Source of the DNA: a bacterium UBA6025 | Lineage (GTDB): Bacteria; Patescibacteriota; Saccharimonadia; Saccharimonadales; Saccharimonadaceae | DNA length: 7,479 bases | Assembly: GCA_002429375.1 (NCBI GenBank) | Contig: DIZP01000015.1 | Span: forward strand, 1 to 7,479 | Direction: 5' to 3' | Made by a program: the position numbers and the translations under genes | Notes under the pieces: model-generated | Database searches by the model: none | What the model was told of the DNA's origin: nothing | Seen by the model: only the letters and a program-made list of their open reading frames with translations | Shown here: positions 1-6,041 of the stretch, piece by piece | Numbering within the stretch: the first letter of the stretch is position 1 | How the letters are laid out: each line of letters opens with the position of its first letter

Positions 1-1632
1 ACCCGGAAATTCAGTGGCGATATAGATGATTCCAAGGCAACCCTGGAAACCTATTCGCACGATGCATCAATGTTCGAGATACAACCACAGTTAGTCATCG
101 CCCCGAAGACGACTGGTGATGTCATTACTGCTGTTAAACTCGTTGCTGAAAAGAAAAAAGATATCCCTAGCCTATCGTTAACGGCTCGCAGCGGCGGAAC
201 TGATATGAGTGGTGCTGCAATTAATGACTCAATTATCGTCGATTTTAATCGCTATTTAACAAAAGTCATATCAGTCGATGGCGATAGGGCTACCGCCGAG
301 CCTGGCGCCTTTTATCGCGACTTCGATAAATTAACTGGCGAATACGAGTTAGCGAGCTACCCGGCCAGCCGAGAGCTTTGTACGATCGGTGGCATTATCA
401 GTAACAATAGCGGTGGCGAGCGGTCACTCCGTTACGGTAAGACCGAACGGTATGTCCCAGAACTAAAATTTGTGTTTGCTGATGGTATCGAGCGGCTTGT
501 CAAACCGCTCAAACGCGACCAATTAATCTTGAAAATGGCTCAAAAGGACTTTGAAGGGACTATTTATCGTGAGCTGTTCGAGCTAATCGAGGAGCACTAC
601 GACCAAATCAAAGCCGCCAAGCCTAACGTTAGTAAGAATTCAACTGGTTACCGACTATGGGACGTCTGGGACCGTGAAACCGGTATATTTGACCTGACCC
701 AGGTGATTGTCGGTGCCCAGGGCACCCTCGGCTTTGTCACCGAAGGGACTCTAAAACTCGAAAAGCGTGCCAAGCACTCTGGCTTGCTTGTCCTGTTTAT
801 GCACGATATCGATGATTTGGGTGAGCTAATCCCAGCCGTCCTGAAGCACAAACCAGTCACTTTCGAGAGTTTTGACGATGCCACGCTATGGTTGAGCATC
901 AGATTTATGCCAAGTTTTCTCCGCTTACTTGGACCCGTCAAATTCATTCACTTGTTATTAACCCTAATTCCCGACGGTTTGCAGTTGCTACGGGGTATCC
1001 CAAAGCTGGTGCTGATGGTCGAATTCGACGGAGAGACTGAAGCTGAAGTGAGAGCCAAAATTAAAGCCCTCCACAAAGAGTTATCTCATCTGAAAGCCCG
1101 TTACGAAATCAATGGTTTCGAAGAAGACCCGACCGAGGGCGCCAGCGAAAAATTCTGGATTATGCGTCGCTATAGTTTTCAATTATTACGCAGTAAAGTG
1201 AAAGATAAACACACGGCGCCGTTTATCGATGACTTAATCGTCAACCCAGAATATTTGTCTGAGTTCTTACCGAAGTTGCGGGTAATCATAAAAAAATATA
1301 AGTTGTTCGCTACTATCGCGGGACACATGGGTGATGGTAACTTCCATATCATCCCTCTTATGACGTTGGAAGATAAACGGGATCGTAAGAAGATTATGCC
1401 GGCGATGAAAGAAGTCAACGAGCTTGTTTTAAAGTACAAAGGCAGTCTCAGCGGCGAACACAATGACGGCTTGGTCCGTGGCCCATGGCTCGAGGAGATG
1501 TACGGCAAAGAAGTACTGGATCTGTTCAAGCAAACAAAAGTCATCTTTGACCCAGACAATATATTCAATCCCCACAAAAAGGCTAACGCTGACTGGGATT
1601 ACAGCTATTCCCATATCCGAGATCATTTCTAA
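1..1632 (+). CDS. FAD-linked oxidoreductase, D-lactate/glycolate dehydrogenase type (5' partial)
   Basis: The frame is open from base 1 and its pre-ATG codons (…TYSHDAS before the Met at 70) match the usual start of the FAD-binding domain of this family, so the gene begins before the window; 543 codons are visible. The PCMH-type FAD domain shows the loop ARSGGTDMSG (visible residues 62-71), SYPASRELCTIGG (119-131) and GAQGTLGFVTE (238-248). The C-terminal FAD-oxidase domain shows GHMGDGNFH (441-449), SGEHNDGLVRG (484-494) and IFDPDNIFNPHK near the end. Known members oxidise 2-hydroxy acids such as D-lactate or glycolate and reduce FAD; substrate and electron acceptor cannot be read here. Only one Cys is present, so there is no fused Fe-S domain. 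A hydrophobic stretch at about 298-326 could touch the membrane. Ends 16 bases before a terminator and faces rplK. Family confident, substrate not. Confidence 0.88.
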   Translation, partial: TRKFSGDIDDSKATLETYSHDASMFEIQPQLVIAPKTTGDVITAVKLVAEKKKDIPSLSLTARSGGTDMSGAAINDSIIVDFNRYLTKVISVDGDRATAEPGAFYRDFDKLTGEYELASYPASRELCTIGGIISNNSGGERSLRYGKTERYVPELKFVFADGIERLVKPLKRDQLILKMAQKDFEGTIYRELFELIEEHYDQIKAAKPNVSKNSTGYRLWDVWDRETGIFDLTQVIVGAQGTLGFVTEGTLKLEKRAKHSGLLVLFMHDIDDLGELIPAVLKHKPVTFESFDDATLWLSIRFMPSFLRLLGPVKFIHLLLTLIPDGLQLLRGIPKLVLMVEFDGETEAEVRAKIKALHKELSHLKARYEINGFEEDPTEGASEKFWIMRRYSFQLLRSKVKDKHTAPFIDDLIVNPEYLSEFLPKLRVIIKKYKLFATIAGHMGDGNFHIIPLMTLEDKRDRKKIMPAMKEVNELVLKYKGSLSGEHNDGLVRGPWLEEMYGKEVLDLFKQTKVIFDPDNIFNPHKKANADWDYSYSHIRDHF

Positions 1633-1648
1633 GTAGATTTGACAATAA

Positions 1649-1676
1649 AAATACCGCACATCACTGTGCGGTATTT
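1649..1676. terminator. Bidirectional intrinsic terminator
   Basis: A perfect 12-bp stem (1649-1660 with 1665-1676, core ACCGCACA/TGTGCGGT) closes a 4-base loop TCAC. T-rich tracts follow on both strands: TAATTTTTG on plus, and TTTTTATTG on minus, partly formed by the stem base. It lies in the 63-bp gap between the convergent oxidoreductase and rplK genes, so it probably ends both transcripts. Confidence 0.92.
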
Positions 1677-1695
1677 AATTTTTGTATGAAAGGTT

Positions 1696-2121
1696 CTAGC
1701 CTTCGACTTCAACGCCCATCGAACGAGCAGTGCCGGCGATAACTTTCACGCGGCCGTCCATGTCGATAGCATTCAGTTGATCTTTCTTCAGTTCGGCAAT
1801 TTCCTCAAGCTGGGCTCGAGTGATTTTGCCAACTTTTTCGGAGTGTGGCTTGCCACTACCCTTTTTGATACCGACTTTTTCACGAATCAAATCGTCAACT
1901 GGCTGTCCGAGGGACCTCCAGGCGAACGTTCGGTTTTCGAAGACTTGCAGGTGAACGATGACGTCCTTGCCCACCAAGTCCTTCGTCGCTGCATTGAAAG
2001 GATTAATAAAATCCATCATATTCAAGCCCCATTGACCCAAAGTTGAGCCAACTGGTGGACCAGCGGTTGCCCGTCCAGCGGGAATGCGTAATTTTAGATT
2101 TCCAATAACTTTTTTTGCCAT
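1696..2121 (-). CDS. rplK: 50S ribosomal protein L11
   Basis: 141 residues, the usual length. L11 binds the GTPase-associated centre of 23S rRNA at the stalk base and takes part in factor-dependent GTP hydrolysis. Conserved parts are visible: MAKKVIG at the start, PAGRATAGPPVG (14-25), the FNAAT segment (42-46), GIKKGSGKPHSEKVGKITRAQL (84-105) and the closing IAGTARSMGVEVEG. Two departures stand out. Position 26, usually Pro (VGPALG), is Ser here (VGSTLG). The inter-domain linker that normally reads TKTPPA is RSLGQPV (69-75), with no length change. The start ATG follows a weak purine-rich leader (AAAGAAAAG). It lies 47 bases after nusG, has its own promoter inside the nusG 3' end, and is closed by the hairpin at 1649-1676. 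rplA, the usual next gene, is absent here. Confidence 0.97.
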   Translation of the reverse strand: MAKKVIGNLKLRIPAGRATAGPPVGSTLGQWGLNMMDFINPFNAATKDLVGKDVIVHLQVFENRTFAWRSLGQPVDDLIREKVGIKKGSGKPHSEKVGKITRAQLEEIAELKKDQLNAIDMDGRVKVIAGTARSMGVEVEG

Positions 2122-2167
2122 ATACTTTTCTTTCTTTGCTTCGAATTAACGAATGCGTAACTGGGGT

Positions 2168-2197
2168 ATTATACCTTACTGACCTGGAGTGCGTCAA
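2168..2197 (-). promoter_or_regulatory. Internal promoter for rplK
   Basis: On the minus strand TTGACG (2197-2192) is followed after 18 bases by a perfect TATAAT (2173-2168). The -10 box overlaps the nusG stop codon (GTA TAA T). Transcription would begin near 2161, giving an rplK leader of about 40 bases. The -35 hexamer is identical to that of the secE promoter. rplK could therefore be made in excess over secE-nusG. Confidence 0.72.
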
Positions 2198-2711
2198 GCT
2201 CGATCGGTGTGTCGCGGCCAAACATACTAACCATGACTTTGATCTTGCCTTTTTGGGTGTCGATTTCGCTGATTGAACCGTCAAAGCCTTTGAATGGACC
2301 GTCGGTAATGCTGACCACTTCACCTTCTTTGAAATCGATGTGGTGTTTTGGATCTTCCACACCCATACGCTTTTTGATTTTACTGATTTCGCTGTCAGAG
2401 ACTGGCGTTGGTTCGGTACCGGTACCGACGAAGCCCGTGACCCCTGGCGTATTGCGAATAATGTACCACGTTTCATCGGTCAGTTTCATTTCAACTAGGA
2501 CATAGCCCTGAAAAATTTTCTTCTCGACAACTTTACGTTTGCCATTTTTGATTTCGATTTGCTTTTCTTTTGGTACCATGACGTCGAAAATTTTATCTGC
2601 CATGTCAACAGCTTCAAGTCGTTGGCGAATACTATCAGCTACTTTCTCCTCGTAACCGCTGTAGGTGTGAATGGCGTACCATTGCCTGGTTGAGTCATAT
2701 CGATTTGCCAT
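2169..2711 (-). CDS. nusG: Transcription termination/antitermination protein NusG
   Basis: 180 residues, the normal size for bacterial NusG. The protein binds RNA polymerase near the clamp through its NGN domain and links it to Rho or to ribosomal protein S10 through the C-terminal KOW domain. The NGN domain spans roughly 10-110, with QWYAIHTYSGYEEKV (10-24), VPKEK (46-50), FQGYVLVEM (67-75) and NTPGVTGFVG (87-96). The KOW domain follows from about 127 with KEGEVVSITDGPFKGFDG and ends with PIELDALQV. No insertion domain is seen. The ATG at 2711 has a good Shine-Dalgarno AAGGA 8 bases upstream, in the 20-base gap after secE. Its last codons carry the promoter for rplK. Confidence 0.98.
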   Translation of the reverse strand: MANRYDSTRQWYAIHTYSGYEEKVADSIRQRLEAVDMADKIFDVMVPKEKQIEIKNGKRKVVEKKIFQGYVLVEMKLTDETWYIIRNTPGVTGFVGTGTEPTPVSDSEISKIKKRMGVEDPKHHIDFKEGEVVSITDGPFKGFDGSISEIDTQKGKIKVMVSMFGRDTPIELDALQVSKV

Positions 2712-2731
2712 AATGTTGATCCTTTCCGGAT

Positions 2732-3100
2732 TTATTTTAAAATAAGTTCAAATAAGTATTTAAATAACGCATCGAGTAGCACAATGAGCACTATAAAGAA
2801 GGCGCTAAATATCATGACTGCAGCCGTTAAGCCCCACGTTTCTTTGCGGTTTGGCCAACGAACCTGACGTAGTTCGTACCACGCACCTTTAAAATATGTG
2901 CCGATGGCAATCAGTGGCGCGAAAGCCGACTTTGCCGAGACACGGGAGGCACGTTTAGTGCGGGTCTGTGTCTGGGGTGTTACGGTAAGTGCTGTCGGTT
3001 TGCTGGGCGCTGAGTCACTGGCTTTAATACGCGTGACCGTCGTCGCCGCTTTGGCGGGTGTCGTTTTTTTGGTGGTTGATTTTTTTGCTTTGGTTGCCAC
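2732..3100 (-). CDS. secE: Preprotein translocase subunit SecE
   Basis: 122 residues from a GTG start at 3100. SecE clamps SecY in the membrane translocon. The family core is the C-terminal half: YFKGAWYELRQVRWPNRKET (69-88), the amphipathic helix and conserved WP turn, then one membrane helix of about 24 residues (91-114). The first ~55 residues are low-complexity, rich in Lys, Thr, Ala and Ser, and have no family match I recognise; a single-helix SecE with a long basic N-tail is seen in several bacterial groups. The GTG was chosen because GGGAG lies 7 bases before it. The frame stays open upstream to 3190, but that extension would run through the promoter and leader hairpin and does not look like protein. 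First gene of secE-nusG-rplK. Confidence 0.93.
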   Translation of the reverse strand: MATKAKKSTTKKTTPAKAATTVTRIKASDSAPSKPTALTVTPQTQTRTKRASRVSAKSAFAPLIAIGTYFKGAWYELRQVRWPNRKETWGLTAAVMIFSAFFIVLIVLLDALFKYLFELILK

Positions 3101-3107
3101 TGAATTA

Positions 3108-3112
3108 CTCCC
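3108..3112 (-). promoter_or_regulatory. Ribosome binding site fixing the secE GTG start
   Basis: GGGAG on the minus strand, 7 bases before the GTG at 3100. It supports the GTG over the in-frame ATG at 3190, which has no ribosome binding site and lies upstream of the promoter -10 box. Confidence 0.65.
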
Positions 3113-3117
3113 AATAT

Positions 3118-3138
3118 AAAAAGCCTGCTGTTGCAGAC
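3118..3138 (-). terminator. Leader hairpin with T-run before secE (possible attenuator)
   Basis: The minus strand reads GTCTGC-AACA-GCAGGC followed at once by TTTTT. This gives a 6-bp stem (one T-G wobble), a 4-base loop and a T-run, the form of a short intrinsic terminator. It sits between the likely transcription start (about 3142) and the secE ribosome binding site, so it could damp transcription into secE-nusG. The stem is short, so chance is possible. Confidence 0.4.
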
Positions 3139-3149
3139 TGTCAAGTAGT

Positions 3150-3178
3150 ACTATAGCTGGTCTCGTGCCTTCCGTCAA
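3150..3178 (-). promoter_or_regulatory. secE-nusG-rplK operon promoter
   Basis: On the minus strand TTGACG (3178-3173) and TATAGT (3155-3150) are separated by 17 bases: 5/6 matches to both consensus boxes at ideal spacing. The start would lie near 3142, leaving a leader of about 42 bases before the secE GTG. A second, weaker possibility just downstream is TTGACA (3144-3139) with a poor -10 in the T-run. Confidence 0.75.
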
Positions 3179-3181
3179 GCG

Positions 3182-3190
3182 TGGTATCAT
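3182..3190 (+). promoter_or_regulatory. Extended -10 promoter for the glycosyltransferase gene
   Basis: TGG-TATCAT is an extended -10 element (TGN plus a 5/6 hexamer). The ATG follows only 8 bases after it and no -35 box is visible. Transcription would begin within a few bases of the start codon, so the mRNA is probably leaderless. The element lies 4 bases from the -35 box of the divergent secE promoter. Confidence 0.5.
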
Positions 3191-3198
3191 AGAGCAAG

Positions 3199-4365
3199 AT
3201 GCTTGAGCTTAGCCTATACAGCGTGTACATCCTGCTAACTCTGATGAGTGTGTTTTTCGCCTGGAAGCTGATGTTTGCCTTCAAGAATTTCAAGATGAAA
3301 AAGTTATTGAGCGCGCCGAGCATGCTCAACGATTTGCCAAGCGTGAGTGTCTGTATTCCTGCTCGCAACGAGACACACGCCATGACACAGTGTCTCGAAC
3401 GGGTCATTGCCAGTCGTTACCCGAAACTTGAGATTGTCGTACTCGATGACAGTTCGGCCGACAACACCTCGACGCTGATCAAAGCATTTGCCCACGCCGG
3501 CGTCCGCTTTGTGGAAGGTTCGCCGCTACCAGACGGCTGGCTGGGTAAAAATCATGCCCTTCAAGGGCTGCTCAATGAAGCGAGCGGTAGCTACCTTCTT
3601 TACCTCGATGTTGATACGCAAATTATGCCCGATACGATTGGCCAGTTGGTGGCGTACGCGCAACAAGAGAAGGTTTCGATGGTGTCGGTTTTACCACGGC
3701 GTCAAGATGGCTGGCGCATCAGCGTGATGTTCGGGACTCTGCGTTATTTTTGGGAACTAATTCTGCATCGTCCCTCTGCGCCAGCAGTGGCCAGCAGTGC
3801 CTGGATGATTCATCGTCATACCCTCCGAGACGTCCTGGGTGGCTTCGAACCGTACCAACGTGACGTCCAACCCGAAGCGAAGCTTGCGGCGGCGCTGATG
3901 GCTCGGCACAGCTACCGTTTCATTATCAGTACGCCACTACTCGGGATAAGTTATGAGAAGAAATGGGCGTCACAAGTCGACACGAGCATTCGTCTGCTCT
4001 TCCCTGTTCTGGGCGGACGTCTGGCAAGTAATTTATTGGCGCTCGTTGCCCTCCTTGTTTTGAACTTCCCCGCTTTGGTGCTGGTGGCCGGTCTCTTTTC
4101 TGGTTGGACTATCGTGCAGACGATGGCGCTGTGGCTCCTGTGCATTTTTGGCGCTCTCTACGGCTTATACCTCGATAAAGTTCGTCAAAAAGGTTGGTGG
4201 TTGGGCGTGGTTCTTTGGCCGCTGGTTATTGCACAGGAATTTATCGTCCTCGTTATCAGCATTAACCGTTACCTCCGACATAGAGTGATGTGGAAAGGCC
4301 GTCCGATTACAGCGCCAAGAAAACGACAAGCGGTTGGAACACTGACTATCGAAGGTGGCAAATAG
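3199..4365 (+). CDS. Membrane-anchored family 2 glycosyltransferase (HpnB/CrtQ-like)
   Basis: 388 residues. An N-terminal membrane helix (about 5-28) precedes a GT-A domain: PSVSVCIPARNE (47-58), VVLDDSSADNT (80-90), SPLPDGWLGKNHALQG (108-123) and the metal-binding DVDT (137-140). Three hydrophobic segments follow (about 276-300, 303-325, 332-356), then a basic tail. The xDGWxGKxxA segment recalls glycosyltransferases linked to hopanoid (HpnB) and carotenoid (CrtQ) loci, which transfer sugars to lipid acceptors at the membrane; donor and acceptor are not readable here. The usual E-D catalytic-base motif is replaced by QPEAKLA (224-230), where E226 is the likeliest stand-in. No ribosome binding site precedes the ATG. 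It is divergent from secE and convergent with the kinase gene, 21 bases away, with no clear terminator between them. Confidence 0.87.
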   Translation: MLELSLYSVYILLTLMSVFFAWKLMFAFKNFKMKKLLSAPSMLNDLPSVSVCIPARNETHAMTQCLERVIASRYPKLEIVVLDDSSADNTSTLIKAFAHAGVRFVEGSPLPDGWLGKNHALQGLLNEASGSYLLYLDVDTQIMPDTIGQLVAYAQQEKVSMVSVLPRRQDGWRISVMFGTLRYFWELILHRPSAPAVASSAWMIHRHTLRDVLGGFEPYQRDVQPEAKLAAALMARHSYRFIISTPLLGISYEKKWASQVDTSIRLLFPVLGGRLASNLLALVALLVLNFPALVLVAGLFSGWTIVQTMALWLLCIFGALYGLYLDKVRQKGWWLGVVLWPLVIAQEFIVLVISINRYLRHRVMWKGRPITAPRKRQAVGTLTIEGGK

Positions 4366-4386
4366 CACATCGCTCAATTCTGTTCG

Positions 4387-6018
4387 CTACACGGCCTTAA
4401 CAGGCAGACTGAAGCTAAACTTCGATCCGTGGTTCAATCGACTCGTAAACTCAATTTTTGTCCCAGCCTTGTGGGCGAGTTTGAGAGTCACGTACAACCC
4501 AAGGCCTGTTCCGCTGGTTTCGCGCGTTCGGTAATCCTCGCTCCGGTAAAACTTTTGAAAAATTTTTGCCTGATCGGATTTGCTAATGCCAATACCCGTA
4601 TCTTTGACCGCGAAGTCTATCAAACCGAGTTTTTGTTTGACCTCGATAGTCACCGAGCCCGTTTTAGTATATTTAATGGCGTTGGTAATCAAGTTCTGGA
4701 GTATTTCCTCCAAATAGAGTCGACTGGTGTAGACGTGCCCGAGCGAGCCGCCAATGTCCAGGTTGAGGTGGAGGCCTTTCCCAGTGGCTTCCTTGTTATA
4801 TTCGTCGTGTAGCTTATGGATGAGTTCGCGGACATCAATGTCCTCGGGCGCATCAGACACGCCGCGTTCGGCTCGTGACAGGGTACTCAGGTCATTCACC
4901 ATATGAGCCAGGTAGACGATTTGATCATGGGCCATTGTTATCGCGTCAGTTAGCATTAGCTGGGTGGCATCAGGGTGTTTCATCATGATCTGGACGTTCG
5001 AAATAGTTCCCTCGACGATAGTAATCGGCGTTCGAAGTTCATGGCTGACGACGCTGATGAATTCATCCCGTTCTTCCTCGAGGCTTTTGGCCTTGGTGAT
5101 ATCTCTCATGATGACGATATAACCGTCATGGGTTTCACTTTTCTTGGAGCGACTGTAACTACTGCGGATTGGCGAGTAGGTTATTTCAAGGCGAATCGCC
5201 TCGCCGTCATCGTAAATATAATTTAGGTCGTCACGAGTAAAGGCTCCTTTAGCCGTCTTGAATTGGCCAAATAGACTGACGGGGGTTTTTGATTGATCGA
5301 CTAGTGGAAGGAGATCATCGATATAGCGACCGTTCAAACTATCATTGGTATCAAGCAAGCTCATGCTGGCGGCGTTATAAACCCGAATCACACCGTCCAT
5401 GTCAGTACTCAGCACCGCATCCGACAAATTGTTTACAATCGTCAGCACCCTGTCTCGTTGCAAGCTCGCTTGCTGTTTACTTTTCGAGAGCTCCGCATGA
5501 TCCATTTTTTGAGAAAGTGACAAACTCAGTGTGACGAGTCCGCTCAGGAGAATGACGACAAGTGTCATCAGGTCATAAGCGACGATTGTTGCACCGATGT
5601 TATGCCAGAAAACGATGTCGACGGCCACGACGGCGACAAAACCCAAGATACTCAGGCCGAGGCCTTTTCGTGAAAAAGATGCGTTAGAGACCAGCAACAG
5701 TAGCAGCCAAAAGGCTGCAATCGGTGTCGCGACGCCCGAGACAAATAGCAAATAGCCGCCCACAGCGAGGTGGTAGGCAATCAGCCGTACCGTAGAATCA
5801 TGCTTCGCCCGACTTGGATATAAGAATTGGATAACACCTAAAACAAGCCACCAAAAAGACAGCGCAAAAAAGCTCGCGTCATTGAGATATTGGGTTGAAT
5901 GAATTGCCCCTGCTTGAATAGACAGACCGTAGACAACCAAAATAACCGGCGCTGCTAAACTAGCGTATTGAATAATTTTCGCTGATTGCGGTGTGTAATT
6001 GGGTCCACCCTTATACAT
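4387..6018 (-). CDS. Multi-pass membrane sensor histidine kinase with PAS domain
   Basis: 543 residues from the ATG at 6018. Five or six membrane helices fill about 20-169 and probably form the sensor; a linker helix rich in Ser, Lys and Gln (about 165-197) leads to a PAS domain (about 190-308, ending IVIMRDITKAK). The kinase core is complete: H-box SVVSHELRTP with H326 as phospho-acceptor, N-box NLITNAIKYTKTG (N446), G1 VKDTGIGIS (D473), F-box IFQKFYR and G2 GTGLGLYV (503-510). It should autophosphorylate on H326 and pass phosphate to a response regulator, but none is encoded here, so it is an orphan in this window; its signal is unknown. The frame extends 7 codons further to a GTG at 6039, but the -10 box lies inside that stretch and no ribosome binding site precedes it, so the ATG is preferred. 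The stop is 21 bases from the convergent glycosyltransferase gene. Confidence 0.93.
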   Translation of the reverse strand: MYKGGPNYTPQSAKIIQYASLAAPVILVVYGLSIQAGAIHSTQYLNDASFFALSFWWLVLGVIQFLYPSRAKHDSTVRLIAYHLAVGGYLLFVSGVATPIAAFWLLLLLVSNASFSRKGLGLSILGFVAVVAVDIVFWHNIGATIVAYDLMTLVVILLSGLVTLSLSLSQKMDHAELSKSKQQASLQRDRVLTIVNNLSDAVLSTDMDGVIRVYNAASMSLLDTNDSLNGRYIDDLLPLVDQSKTPVSLFGQFKTAKGAFTRDDLNYIYDDGEAIRLEITYSPIRSSYSRSKKSETHDGYIVIMRDITKAKSLEEERDEFISVVSHELRTPITIVEGTISNVQIMMKHPDATQLMLTDAITMAHDQIVYLAHMVNDLSTLSRAERGVSDAPEDIDVRELIHKLHDEYNKEATGKGLHLNLDIGGSLGHVYTSRLYLEEILQNLITNAIKYTKTGSVTIEVKQKLGLIDFAVKDTGIGISKSDQAKIFQKFYRSEDYRTRETSGTGLGLYVTLKLAHKAGTKIEFTSRLNHGSKFSFSLPVKAV

Positions 6019-6028
6019 CTTATGCTTA

Positions 6029-6034
6029 AGTATA
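6029..6034 (-). promoter_or_regulatory. -10 box of the histidine kinase gene
   Basis: TATACT (6034-6029, minus strand, 5/6 match) lies 10 bases before the ATG at 6018, preceded by TGTG but with no -35 box at the right distance. Transcription would start about 4 bases before the ATG, too short a leader for a ribosome binding site. The heptad repeat region abuts it upstream. Confidence 0.5.
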
Positions 6035-6041
6035 CACACAT

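Noticed and set aside
2003..2476. A 157-codon open frame on minus overlapping nusG and the start of rplK
   Set aside because: It is an out-of-frame shadow of two certain genes, is rich in Ser/Lys/Thr with no recognisable domain, and has no ribosome binding site.
3101..3190. A 30-codon N-terminal extension of SecE starting at the ATG at 3190
   Set aside because: The stretch contains the promoter -35 and -10 boxes and the leader hairpin, and the ATG lacks a ribosome binding site; the GTG at 3100 has GGGAG at good distance.
4366..4386. A terminator between the convergent glycosyltransferase and kinase genes
   Set aside because: Only a weak 5-bp pairing with a 14-base loop (CTGTT…AACAG, about 4380-4403) is found, without a T-run.
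6019..6039. GTG start for the histidine kinase 7 codons upstream
   Set aside because: The -10 box TATACT lies inside this stretch and no ribosome binding site precedes the GTG.
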